64,000 bases of DNA from JADLHS01 sp020848635 (lineage in GTDB: Bacteria > Verrucomicrobiota > Verrucomicrobiia > Limisphaerales > JADLHS01): the NCBI GenBank assembly GCA_037044975.1, contig JBAOIL010000038.1, forward strand, positions 248,001 to 312,000, given 5' to 3'. The position numbers and the translations under genes are program-made. Below the pieces are notes generated by a model. The model made no database searches, was not told where the DNA came from, and saw nothing but the letters and a program-made list of their open reading frames with translations. Below are positions 1 through 7,882 of the stretch, in pieces (position 1 is the first letter of the stretch; each line of letters opens with the position of its first letter).

Positions 1-414
1 ATCACGGAGAACCTCAAGCTCAAGGCGCGCACGGTGAAGCTCGGTTACGCGCAGCGGGCGGCGGCGCATTTCGCGAGCTTGACGGATGCGACCGAAGCTG
101 CGGCCTGCGGTGCGGCGGCGGTGCGGGCGGCCATCGAAGGCCAGAGTGGGTTCATGGTTAAACTCGTGCGCGAGTCAGCGTCGCCGTACCAGTGGACCAC
201 CGGTCTGCAACCGCTCGGCGACATTGCTAACGTGGAGCACCGGATGCCACGCGACTGGTTCACGGCGGATGGGTTCCTGCCGAACGAAAAATTCATCGAA
301 TACGCCCGCCCTCTGATCGAAGGGGAAGTCAAGGTAGCCATGGAGGGCGGTTTGCCGCGCTACGTTGAACTGGCGAAGTCGCGGGTGGAAAAGAAACTGC
401 CCCCGCGGGGCTGA
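1..414 (+). CDS. Pyrophosphate-dependent phosphofructokinase, C-terminal part
   Basis: The reading frame is open from the first base of the window, so this is the 3' end (137 residues) of a gene that begins outside it. The visible sequence matches the C-terminal segment of the PPi-type (long) phosphofructokinase family: LGYAQRAA followed by a Ser/Thr-Asp helix, a Gly-Ala-rich helix (ACGAAAVRAAIEG) and the GFMVKLVRE strand. Enzymes of this family use diphosphate (some use ATP) to phosphorylate fructose-6-phosphate in the cytoplasm, reversibly in glycolysis. The phosphoryl-donor residues that would decide PPi against ATP lie upstream and cannot be seen. It is followed by a 122-bp gap and an unrelated amidohydrolase. 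Confidence 0.8.
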   Translation: MTENLKLKARTVKLGYAQRAAAHFASLTDATEAAACGAAAVRAAIEGQSGFMVKLVRESASPYQWTTGLQPLGDIANVEHRMPRDWFTADGFLPNEKFIEYARPLIEGEVKVAMEGGLPRYVELAKSRVEKKLPPRG

Positions 415-536
415 GTGGGCGGCAGTCGGTCGTTGAGTGTTACTGCGCGGCGGCGGGGTGTTTTCAGCAGCGTCCGCATCCCGGGGTGTGCGTTTTCTCC
501 GTTGAACCACAAACCTGACTGCTTCAAACTCCGCTC

Positions 537-1514
537 ATGAACCCGTCCACGACGGATCGCAAGAGATCGGTGAGGGATTTTTCCCGCCGCGAGTTCCTGG
601 CCACCAGCGGTATCGGGCTCGCAGGGATTGCGTTCACCGGTTGCACTACTCCGCCCGCGCCGCCCGCGCCCATTATTGATATTCACCAACACGTCAATTA
701 TTCGAACCGCCCGGACGACGTGTTGTTGCACCATCAGCGCGCCATGGGCGTGACGACCACGATCTTGCTGCCCGCCGGTCGGGCCATGAAGAACGCGGCA
801 ACGCACGACGGGGATTCGAATGGTTTGGAAGCCAAGGCATTCGGCAATGAGGCGTGTTACCAGTTTGCCCGGGCGCATCGGAAGGAATTCCTTTGCGCCG
901 CCAACGAAGTTCCTGATTTTGAAGGCGCAGCCGGCGAAATCGAAAGGTATTTGAAACTGGGCGCGGTGATGATCGCGGAACAAAAGTTTGGGTTGGAATG
1001 TGATGCGCCGGCGATGCAGAAGCTCTACGCACTGGCTCAGGCCTATAATGTTCCCGTGCTGATGCATTGGCAGTTCCAGCGGTACAACTACGGCTTCGAG
1101 CGGTTCAACCGGATGCTGGAAAAATATCCACACGTCAACTTCATCGGCCATGCGCAGACCTGGTGGGCCAACGTGGACCAAAACCACCGCGACCAAACCG
1201 TGCTCTATCCCAAGGGGCCGGTCACGCCAGGCGGATTGACTGAGCGTTACCTCGCTGATTACCCGAACATGTTTGGCGATCTCTCCGCCGGTTCCGGCTT
1301 GAATGCGCTCACGCGCGACGAATCGTTCACCCCGGGGTTTTTCCAGCGCCACCAGGACAAGCTAATGTATGGCAGCGATTGCAACGATCACGCGGGGGAG
1401 GGTCCGCAGTGTCAGGGCGCGGAAACCATCGCCGCCGTGCGCCGGTTCGCGCCGAAGCACGCGATTGAGCGCAAGCTGCTCCATGGAAATGCAAAGCGGT
1501 TGTTTCGCCTTTGA
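537..1514 (+). CDS. Tat-exported lipoprotein amidohydrolase (Amidohydro_2)
   Basis: 325 residues. The N-terminus has a twin-arginine signal (SRREFL, residues 16-21) running into a lipobox FTGC with Cys36, so it is probably exported folded and lipid-anchored. The mature part is a metal-dependent TIM-barrel hydrolase. IDIHQH supplies the strand-1 metal His pair (His50, His52), FIGHAQ a mid-barrel His, and YGSDCND near residue 280 the strand-8 Asp. Members of this family hydrolyse or decarboxylate cyclic or aromatic carboxylates and lactones; the substrate cannot be read from sequence. The chosen ATG gives a complete Tat signal. It stands alone between the phosphofructokinase gene and rpsU. Confidence 0.82.
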   Translation: MNPSTTDRKRSVRDFSRREFLATSGIGLAGIAFTGCTTPPAPPAPIIDIHQHVNYSNRPDDVLLHHQRAMGVTTTILLPAGRAMKNAATHDGDSNGLEAKAFGNEACYQFARAHRKEFLCAANEVPDFEGAAGEIERYLKLGAVMIAEQKFGLECDAPAMQKLYALAQAYNVPVLMHWQFQRYNYGFERFNRMLEKYPHVNFIGHAQTWWANVDQNHRDQTVLYPKGPVTPGGLTERYLADYPNMFGDLSAGSGLNALTRDESFTPGFFQRHQDKLMYGSDCNDHAGEGPQCQGAETIAAVRRFAPKHAIERKLLHGNAKRLFRL

Positions 1515-1561
1515 TCGGCGGTTTTTGGCGGAAGGACTGAATTAACAGGCGGAATTGCCGA

Positions 1562-1590
1562 TTGACGGGCGGGGCGGGGCTACCTATTCT
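1562..1590 (+). promoter_or_regulatory. Sigma70-like promoter for rpsU
   Basis: TTGACG at 1562-1567 is followed, after 17 bp, by TATTCT at 1585-1590. This is a good -35 box, optimal spacing and a moderate -10 box about 65 bp before the rpsU start. The spacer is a G-rich run. No other gene starts nearby, which supports a dedicated rpsU promoter. Confidence 0.55.
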
Positions 1591-1655
1591 GCCCGCCCTA
1601 TTTCGAGCATCCGGCCAACCGCCGGCTGTCTCTCCCGGAAAGGAAGTGAGTTGGA

Positions 1656-1853
1656 TTGACCGAGATTAAATTAAAAAAAGGCGAGCCAGTGGATAAAGCC
1701 CTGCGGCGCCTGAAAAAGAAAATTGATCGCGAAGGCACTTTGCGCAATGTTCGCCTGCGTCGGAGTTACGAAAAACCGAGCGAAAAGCGCCGGCGGAAGG
1801 AAAAAGTCGCGCGTTTCTCAGCCATGCTGACGGCGCGTTACGCTGATCTGTAA
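1656..1853 (+). CDS. rpsU: Small ribosomal subunit protein bS21
   Basis: 65 residues, very basic, with the diagnostic bS21 pattern: VDKALRRLKKKIDREGTL, then RRSYEKPSEKRRRKEK. bS21 sits on the 30S platform near the anti-Shine-Dalgarno region and helps mRNA initiation. The length is typical. In this frame the only start after an upstream stop is TTG at 1656, with the purine-rich GGAAAGGAAGTGAG just upstream; no in-frame ATG precedes the conserved part. It is monocistronic, with its own promoter before it and a terminator-like hairpin after it. Confidence 0.93.
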   Translation: MTEIKLKKGEPVDKALRRLKKKIDREGTLRNVRLRRSYEKPSEKRRRKEKVARFSAMLTARYADL

Positions 1854-1861
1854 GTTTGACT

Positions 1862-1898
1862 GCCGGGCGACGGTTGCCCCGCCGTCCGGCTTTACGAA
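1862..1898 (+). terminator. Probable terminator after rpsU
   Basis: GCCGG (1862-1866) pairs with CCGGC (1886-1890), and inside it ACGG (1870-1873) pairs with CCGT (1882-1885), leaving a three-base bulge. The stem is followed by TTTACGAATTTT. It lies 9 bp after the rpsU stop. The T tract is interrupted, so termination strength is uncertain. Confidence 0.5.
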
Positions 1899-1971
1899 TT
1901 TTGTGAACCGTTGGATGGGCCGGACGTTCCTTGAATGTTCGGACGATTCAACGGTTCAATTGTCTAACCAG

Positions 1972-2886
1972 ATGTATTCCCTCTCGACCTGTTGGAATTC
2001 CCATCGCCACACGGACGGTCGCGCCCTGCTGCGCGAAATCCGGGAACTGGGCTTTGAATACGCCGAACTGAGTCACGGCACGCGGATCAGCCTCATGCCC
2101 GGGATTCTCGACGCCGTGGGTGGGGGGGAAATCAAGATTTCGACGCTGCATAATTTTTGTCCGTTGCCGATGGGGGTGAACCATTCCGCGCCCAACCTAT
2201 ATCAGTTCACCGCTGAATCCGACCGCGAGCGCGAATCCGCCCTCAAACACACGCTCAAGACGCTCGAGTTCGCCACCCGGGTGAAAGCTCCGCTCGTCGT
2301 TCTGCACCTGGGGAGCGTCGAGTTGAAGGATTACTCCGGCAAGCTCAAGGAAATGCTTGAGCGCGGGGAAAAAGACTCGGCGAAGTACCATAAGCTCGTT
2401 GCGGAACTCATTGCGAAGCGTAAGGCGAAACAGGCCAGGTTCGTTGAACGGCTCTACGCTTCGCTGCGCAAAGTAATTCCGGAAGCCGAAGCGCGCGGCC
2501 TCAAGCTCGGCTGCGAAAACCGCGAGGCGCTGGAGGAACTTCCCTTCGAGGATGATTTCGCGCTGTTGTTCCGCGAACTGTCGAGTCCGGCCATGACCTA
2601 CTGGCACGACACCGGCCACGCGCAGATCAAAGAAAACCTGGGTTTCATCCAACACACCCAGCACCTTCAGACCTATGCTGACCGCCTCGCCGGCTTCCAC
2701 ATTCACGATGTGCAACCGCCCGCGCGCGACCACTGCGCGCCCGGCAGCGGTTCAGTGGATTTTGCCGCGCTAAAACCGTTCGTGAAACCGCCGCACATCA
2801 AGGTCTTTGAGTTCAGCCCGGCCATGCCGGTTGCGGAACTCAAACGCGGGGTCGAGCATTTGAAGCGGATTTGGGGTGCTGATTGA
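1972..2886 (+). CDS. Sugar phosphate isomerase/epimerase (TIM barrel)
   Basis: 304 residues from ATG 1972 (MYSLSTCWNS); an in-frame ATG at 1903 would add 23 residues unlike the family, so the shorter start is preferred. The fold is that of the xylose-isomerase-like/AP-endonuclease-2 family. Visible strands carry likely metal ligands: VVLHLGS, LGCENRE (Glu), YWHDTGHAQ (His, Asp, His) and GFHIHDVQ (His, Asp), with a late EFSP Glu. Such enzymes act on sugars, inositols or hydroxypyruvate in the cytoplasm; there is no signal peptide. Substrate unknown. The gene stands alone downstream of rpsU. Confidence 0.8.
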   Translation: MYSLSTCWNSHRHTDGRALLREIRELGFEYAELSHGTRISLMPGILDAVGGGEIKISTLHNFCPLPMGVNHSAPNLYQFTAESDRERESALKHTLKTLEFATRVKAPLVVLHLGSVELKDYSGKLKEMLERGEKDSAKYHKLVAELIAKRKAKQARFVERLYASLRKVIPEAEARGLKLGCENREALEELPFEDDFALLFRELSSPAMTYWHDTGHAQIKENLGFIQHTQHLQTYADRLAGFHIHDVQPPARDHCAPGSGSVDFAALKPFVKPPHIKVFEFSPAMPVAELKRGVEHLKRIWGAD

Positions 2887-2923
2887 CTTCAATTCGTGCG
2901 GGGGATCGCATTCGGACCCATGA

Positions 2924-3148
2924 CCTGCTGCCCGGTCTGGCAGCATGACTGAGCTAACGGATCTCTTGGGTTGGCGGGCGGCGTTTGTGGTGCTGGGCGC
3001 GTTGGGCCTCGTGTGGCTGGTCGCCTGGTTTTGGCTGTATGAAGTGCCGGAATGGTCGCGCCGGGTTTCTGCCGCGGAACGGGCACACATTCACCGTGAC
3101 CCGCCGGCGCCGGAAATGGAGCGCCTGCCATGGCCCCGCTGGCGGTGA
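2924..3148 (+). pseudogene. Remnant of an MFS transporter
   Basis: A roughly 70-residue open segment reads LLGWRAAFVVLGALGL followed by VWLVAWFWLYE and SAAERAHI. This is the typical end of transmembrane segments 5 and 6 and the start of the cytoplasmic loop in hexuronate/ExuT-type MFS carriers. It continues to ERLPWPRWR and stops. Neither the preceding four helices nor the C-terminal six-helix half is present in any frame nearby, so this is a fragment, not a working transporter. The following 200 bp to 3356 hold nothing I recognise. Confidence 0.6.
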
Positions 3149-3356
3149 TGCCGGGGCTCTCGTTGCGCTTGGTGCTGGCCGATTTATCCCCCCAAAAAAA
3201 GTGACCGCATTCATGCAACCATATTCCACGCCTCGCGATCACATCCCAGCCGACTTGCAGCGGCAGAAGCTGGCTCGGTTGGTTTACGCGCCGAATTGCT
3301 GGGGTGTATTGCTGCGCAGGATTCCCGGCGCGTAACGCCAGACGACCCGTTGCGGG

Positions 3357-4406
3357 TCACCTCCGCGCGGGCGGTGCCGCCGCCGCCGCCGCCGCGGCGA
3401 GTTGGGCCCCGAACTCGCGGAAGCTCCACCCGGACTTGCTCAGGCCCCAGGCATTGTCCTCGGCCAGGCCCAGATCAATGTCGGCAAAGATGAAATCCTC
3501 GTGATGGCGACGGCTGCGAACCACAATCTCGCCAAAGGGGTCCACGATGTAACTGTCGCCGTAGCCGACACCCTCGTACCGCTGGATGCCGGGGTCGCGG
3601 CCCGGGCTGACGTTGTTGCCCCGGACGAAGTAAACGCGGTTCTCCACCGCCCGGGCAACATGATCCGCCCGCACTTCCTGAAAGTGGGTCAGGAGATACT
3701 CCTTGCTGATGTAGTTGTAGTGTGGCGAGAAGATGATCTTGGCGCCCTTCAGTGCCAGGATGCGGGCCGGCTCGATGTAACCGCCGTCGGAGCAGATGAC
3801 GACACCGAACTTTACGCCATTGCGTTCGAACACGGGGAACTCCCGCCCCTGCCGGTGAAATTGGTGGTACGCCGAGCATTTGCTGTACAGCCCCAGCACC
3901 CGCCCCTGGTGGATCACTGCGGCGGAGTTGTAGAGGTCCGGCCCGCGCCGCTCATTGAAGCCGACAATGTAAGTTGCATTAAACTGGCGCGTGCGGTCGA
4001 GAAGCTGGCGCATGCTTGGCGAATCAACGGCAAAAGCGTCCTTGCGGGCCGGCGCTTCCGTATCGGGATAGCCGGTGAGGCAGCATTCGGGAAAGCAGAC
4101 GATCTCGACGCGCTCCCGGTCGGCGCGCTCCAATCCTTGCACGACTTTGGCCAGGTTGGTTTCGAACTCTCCGCACCTGGCCTCAAGCTGACAATGCCCG
4201 ATTCGCAGCGTGGTTTTCTTCTGGCGAGGGTGATCCGCAACTGGAGTGGTCGCCGCCGTCGAATCGAGGGTTGGCTGCCGTTCTGCCGGTGGAGAAGAGC
4301 GGGTGGCGGGTGCGTTCGAAGGCCCACCCGCCACCGCCACAGCGGGTGCGACCCCGGCGGCAACGGCGGAAAGGCGGACAAATGTTCGACGGGAGATTGG
4401 TTTCAT
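3357..4406 (-). CDS. Tat-exported carbon-nitrogen hydrolase (nitrilase family)
   Basis: 349 residues. The N-terminus is a Tat signal (SRRTFVRLSAV) followed by an Ala/Pro/Thr-rich linker to about residue 65. The hydrolase domain carries the family triad: Glu107 in FPECCLTGY, Lys176 in LYSKCSAY and Cys205 in VICSDGGY. These enzymes cleave amide or nitrile C-N bonds through a Cys thioester. A periplasmic member is unusual because most are cytoplasmic. The C-terminus ends in a low-complexity alanine run (nine Ala among ten residues) encoded by a GCC/GCG tract near 3375-3400. No partner gene adjoins it, and the substrate cannot be predicted. Confidence 0.83.
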   Translation of the reverse strand: MKPISRRTFVRLSAVAAGVAPAVAVAGGPSNAPATRSSPPAERQPTLDSTAATTPVADHPRQKKTTLRIGHCQLEARCGEFETNLAKVVQGLERADRERVEIVCFPECCLTGYPDTEAPARKDAFAVDSPSMRQLLDRTRQFNATYIVGFNERRGPDLYNSAAVIHQGRVLGLYSKCSAYHQFHRQGREFPVFERNGVKFGVVICSDGGYIEPARILALKGAKIIFSPHYNYISKEYLLTHFQEVRADHVARAVENRVYFVRGNNVSPGRDPGIQRYEGVGYGDSYIVDPFGEIVVRSRRHHEDFIFADIDLGLAEDNAWGLSKSGWSFREFGAQLAAAAAAAAPPARR

Positions 4407-4709
4407 AAATGGCCATTGGCCGGCGCAAAATTACTGGGTACCGGATTTGGAAAAAAGATGAAATTTACGCGGTCGCGCAAGGTGAACCGGAGCGATGAGG
4501 GCCGCTCGCTGCGCCGCATGGCCCGTCGTCCACCGACATTTGGAACCACACTGTTTCAGGCCGGTCGGCAAATCAATTTGCGATTCAGCCGCCGTGCCGG
4601 GTCAACTCCATTTACGCGCACTGCTTCCGCCACGAACTCCACCAACGCCCGCGGGGCCTTGGCCGGCAACCGAAAGTGGCGAACATGATCCATGAGGGGC
4701 GAGCCCCCA
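4407..4709. other. Gene-free interval, 303 bp
   Basis: Upstream region of the nitrilase-family gene and downstream region of the aldolase gene, both on the minus strand. The only structure I see is a short GGGGC-GA-GCCCC inverted repeat at 4696-4707, next to the aldolase stop. It has no T tract, so I do not call it a terminator. No RNA gene or conserved peptide is recognisable. Confidence 0.5.
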
Positions 4710-5713
4710 CTATTCCTGCCCGGTGACCATGTCGTAGAAGTCGAGGATGTCGCCCTTGACCCCTTTGAGTTCGGCTTCCTTGAACTTGATGGCCGTGCGC
4801 GGGTGTTGGTTCAACATGCCCGTAAGCAGGTAAGGCAGGTCGTAACCCCACAAAAGTTTGGCGCGCATTGGTTCGATGTGATTCTGCACGCAATCCAGCA
4901 CCGGACGCAGGTTGTATTTCGGGTTGTGCAGGAAGCCCAGCAGCAATTCCATCGGACAATTGCCCGCCCCACGGCCCAAGCCGGCCATCGTGGCATCGAG
5001 AAAATTCGCGCCTCGATGATGCCTTCGATGGTGTTGGCATAGGCCAGTTGCATGTTGTTATGCATGTGAACGCCCACTTCCTTGCCGGAGGCTTTGCAAT
5101 AGCCGAGGTATTTCTTCACGAGAAAGTGAACCTGCTCGCTGTATAGCGCGCCGAAGCTGTCCACGACGTAAATCGCCCCAGCCTCGGACGTGGCAAGCAT
5201 TTCCAAGCCCTCATCCAGTTCCCGGTCGGGTACCGTCGAGGCGGCCATCAAATTGAGCGTGGTTTCGTAACCCTTGTCGTGCGCATCCTTGACCATGTCC
5301 AGCGCGGTGGGTATCTGGTTGATGTAAGTGGCGACCCGGATCATGTCCACCACGGATTCCTTTTTGGGCGGGATGTCCTCGTGGTAATCGCAACGCTCGG
5401 CGTCGGCCATGACGGTCAGCTTTAGATCCGTCGGATTGTCGCCGACGATGCGGCGCATATCCTCCTCGACGCAATACTTCCAACAGCCGTGTTCGCCCTG
5501 CTTGATGCCGTGGCGCGAGGCTTTGTAACCCAATTCCATGTAATCAATGCCGGCGGCAACACAGGTGTCGTAAACCACCTTGACGATCTTGTCGTCGAAA
5601 TGGTGGTTGTTCATCAGTCCACCGTCGCGGATGGTGCAATCAACTACCTTGATCGCGGGCCGGTAGGAGAGCCAACGGCTGGTGGGGGTGTCTTTGGGTT
5701 TGGCGGCCTTCAT
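4710..5713 (-). CDS. DRE-TIM metallolyase (HMGL-like aldolase), frameshifted
   Basis: The locus encodes one aldolase in two frames. From ATG 5713 the first part has the divalent-metal motif VVDCTIRDGG (about residues 23-32) and the HMHNN histidines near residue 220. At about 5006-5012 the frame shifts, and the downstream frame continues exactly where homology should (MAGLGRGAGNCPMELLLGF) to a stop at 4710. The full product would be about 334 residues, similar to 4-hydroxy-2-oxovalerate aldolase/HMG-CoA-lyase-like proteins. Such enzymes perform retro-aldol cleavage or Claisen condensation. As given, the frame lacks one base, so either the gene is broken or the sequence has an indel. The DegT gene lies 214 bp upstream, but a terminator separates them. 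Confidence 0.72.
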
Positions 5714-5783
5714 GGATGTTCAGTTCCGTTAGTTTGTTTGTCTGCCGCCCCATCATCCCGCAATTCCGGGGAGGGGGACAGCA

Positions 5784-5826
5784 GAAAATAAAACGCCCCG
5801 CCCGCAGCGCGTGCGTTGGCGGGGCG
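5784..5826 (-). terminator. Intrinsic terminator after the DegT aminotransferase gene
   Basis: CGCCCCGCC (5794-5802) and GGCGGGGCG (5818-5826) form a perfect 9-bp GC stem. Read on the minus strand, the stem is followed immediately by TTTTATTTTC. It lies about 100 bp past the stop of the gene ending at 5928 and before the aldolase gene. Confidence 0.8.
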
Positions 5827-5927
5827 CGGTGCGGATGTGCTGAGGCGCGCTCTGCTGTCCGCCTGCTGCAACCGTAGGAACGGTCGCGCTCCAGCGGGAG
5901 CGGGGCCAATTCCAGCGGGCAACCAGC

Positions 5928-7037
5928 TTATTTCGCGAAGAAATCCTTGATCACCGTCGCGACGCGCTGGATGTGGGCGTCGGTCAACTCCGGATAAATC
6001 GGCAGGCTGAGGCACTCGCGCGCGGCTTTCTCCGAAACCGGGAACGCGCCAGCCGCATAGCCCAGGTTCGCGTAGCACTTCTGCAGGTGCAACGGCAGCG
6101 GGTAGTGCAGCGCGCAGCCCACCCCATTGGCTTCGAGATGTTTCTTGAGCTCGTCACGTTTCGGATGGCGGACGACATAGAGATGCCAGACGCTTTCGGC
6201 CCAACTGGCCTGCGTGGGCAATTGCAGCGGCGTGTCCTTGAGCAATTCGGCGTACCGTTTCGCCACGCGCTGACGCCCGGCGGTCCAACTATTCAAGTGC
6301 GGCAGCTTCACGCCCAGCACCGCGCCCTGGATGCCTTCCATGCGATAATTGAAGCCGACTTCGTCATGGTAGTAACGCACGGAGGAACCGTGCTCGCGCA
6401 AGGAACGGGCGCGCTTGGCGAACTCGGGGTTGTTGGTGACGAGCGCGCCACCTTCGCCCGCGGCGCCAAGGTTCTTGCCCGGATAAAAGCTGAAGCAGGA
6501 GATCGCGCCGAAAGTGCCGATCGTCTTCCCTTTGTACTTCGCGCCATGAGCTTGCGCGGAATCCTCGACGACGGCGAGGTTGTGCTTCTTCGCGATGGCC
6601 AGGATGGGATCGAGGTCGAACGGATGACCGTAAAGATGCACCGGCATGATGACCTTGGTGCGGGGGGTGATGGCCTTTTCGATCAATTTCGGATCGAGGT
6701 TGAACGTGGCATCGTCAATGTCCACATACACGGGCTTGGCGTTGACGTAGGAGATTGCCCAACTTGTGGCCACGAACGTGTGCGGTGTGCTGATGACTTC
6801 GTCGCCCGGGCCGACGTTCAGCAACATCAGCGCGATGTGCAGGGCCGAGGTGCCGCTGTTGAAGGCGACGCAATGTTCGGCGCCGCAAAACTTCGCGAAG
6901 TCCTTCTCAAATTGGACCACATCCGGCCCAAGGCAGAATGAGCAAGCGTCGAGGTTGCGGGCGATGGCGGCGTCGATTTCCTTCCGCAGCGGACGGATTT
7001 GCGCCGGGAGGTCGAGGTATTGGACTTTTTCGTTCAT
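5928..7037 (-). CDS. DegT/DnrJ/EryC1/StrS sugar aminotransferase
   Basis: 369 residues, fold-type I PLP enzyme. The Schiff-base lysine is Lys188 in SFYPGKNLGAAGEGG; the PLP-ring Asp is Asp159 in VVEDSAQAHGA, and FNSGTSALH binds phosphate. The family transfers an amino group from glutamate to a nucleotide-linked keto sugar, making amino sugars for LPS, capsule or glycoprotein. The N-terminus (VQYLDLPAQ) resembles dTDP-3-keto-6-deoxyhexose aminotransferases, but the substrate is not certain. It sits 5' of the glycan-assembly island, which fits supply of an activated amino sugar. It has a strong terminator downstream and starts at ATG 7037. Confidence 0.9.
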   Translation of the reverse strand: MNEKVQYLDLPAQIRPLRKEIDAAIARNLDACSFCLGPDVVQFEKDFAKFCGAEHCVAFNSGTSALHIALMLLNVGPGDEVISTPHTFVATSWAISYVNAKPVYVDIDDATFNLDPKLIEKAITPRTKVIMPVHLYGHPFDLDPILAIAKKHNLAVVEDSAQAHGAKYKGKTIGTFGAISCFSFYPGKNLGAAGEGGALVTNNPEFAKRARSLREHGSSVRYYHDEVGFNYRMEGIQGAVLGVKLPHLNSWTAGRQRVAKRYAELLKDTPLQLPTQASWAESVWHLYVVRHPKRDELKKHLEANGVGCALHYPLPLHLQKCYANLGYAAGAFPVSEKAARECLSLPIYPELTDAHIQRVATVIKDFFAK

Positions 7038-7110
7038 GTGAGTTGGCTCTGGTTTTTGTTAAAATTGGCGCACGCACGATACCCAAAGGCTCGGCGCGGG
7101 GTAAACATAT

Positions 7111-7743
7111 TTAGTTGCTGGTATTCAATTCGGCGGCGTCAGGATGGGCTTCCAACCAGGCGTCAATCCGCTCCGACCAAGCCTCCCAGTTCGCGCCGTA
7201 ATCGGCCCGTAAGGTGGCTTGAAGCAGCCCTGCCGCCGCGCCCGACTGGCTGATCCCCGGCGTGCGCGCCAGGGCCAACAGCCACGGGAGTTTGATGCCA
7301 TTGGGGCGCTGGAGCAAATCGGCGTAAATCACCGCCTGCACTTCGGCGGAAGCGCTAGCGTTGGTGAGTTGGGCGGCGAATGATGCGTAGGCGATGTCCG
7401 GGAGCAGATTCACGATGTGCCGGGCGGCGGCCGGTTGCGCGCCGGCCGGCAACTGCGGAAACAGCGTCAGCAGGGATTGCGCTTTCTCAGCCGAACTGGC
7501 GCTGGCAACCAGGACTTGGCCTACCCGATCGGACCCGTTCGCGATGGCGTTGCTATCCGTCGTCAACGGCACTGTGTACGCCCCAACGTAGCGGGCGGAG
7601 GGCGGGCTGATGGGTGACTCGGTGGCGTCCACCGCAACGGTCGCATGCACGGGCAGGCCGCCGTCGCGGCGCCACGTAACGGCCAGCAGGGCGAGCAAGA
7701 ATGCCACCCCGCCAAACACCCATGCGCTCAGTTTCAAACTCAT
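7111..7743 (-). CDS. Hypothetical membrane-anchored protein
   Basis: 210 residues, not recognised. One N-terminal hydrophobic segment (residues 6-23, WVFGGVAFLLALLAV) is followed by a short basic patch, so it is likely anchored in the inner membrane with the rest in the periplasm. The remainder is Ala/Leu-rich and probably helical, with no cysteines and no catalytic motif. It lies between the ABC exporter gene and the DegT gene on the same strand, so a role in surface-glycan export or sugar supply is possible but only by position. Confidence 0.6.
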   Translation of the reverse strand: MSLKLSAWVFGGVAFLLALLAVTWRRDGGLPVHATVAVDATESPISPPSARYVGAYTVPLTTDSNAIANGSDRVGQVLVASASSAEKAQSLLTLFPQLPAGAQPAAARHIVNLLPDIAYASFAAQLTNASASAEVQAVIYADLLQRPNGIKLPWLLALARTPGISQSGAAAGLLQATLRADYGANWEAWSERIDAWLEAHPDAAELNTSN

Positions 7744-7882
7744 GTCCTATCCCAGATTGACGCCTGCATAGCAGGATTTTCGCCACCTTCGCGGAGAAAA
7801 ACACATCTGGCAAGAAATGCTAAAAACCCTATGAAACCAGCAACTGTTCACGTCCAGCCGTCGCGGGCCGGACGGCCCGGGG

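Noticed and set aside
3402..4688. A 428-codon plus-strand frame opposite the nitrilase gene
   Set aside because: Antisense shadow; the minus-strand protein carries the complete Glu-Lys-Cys triad and a Tat signal.
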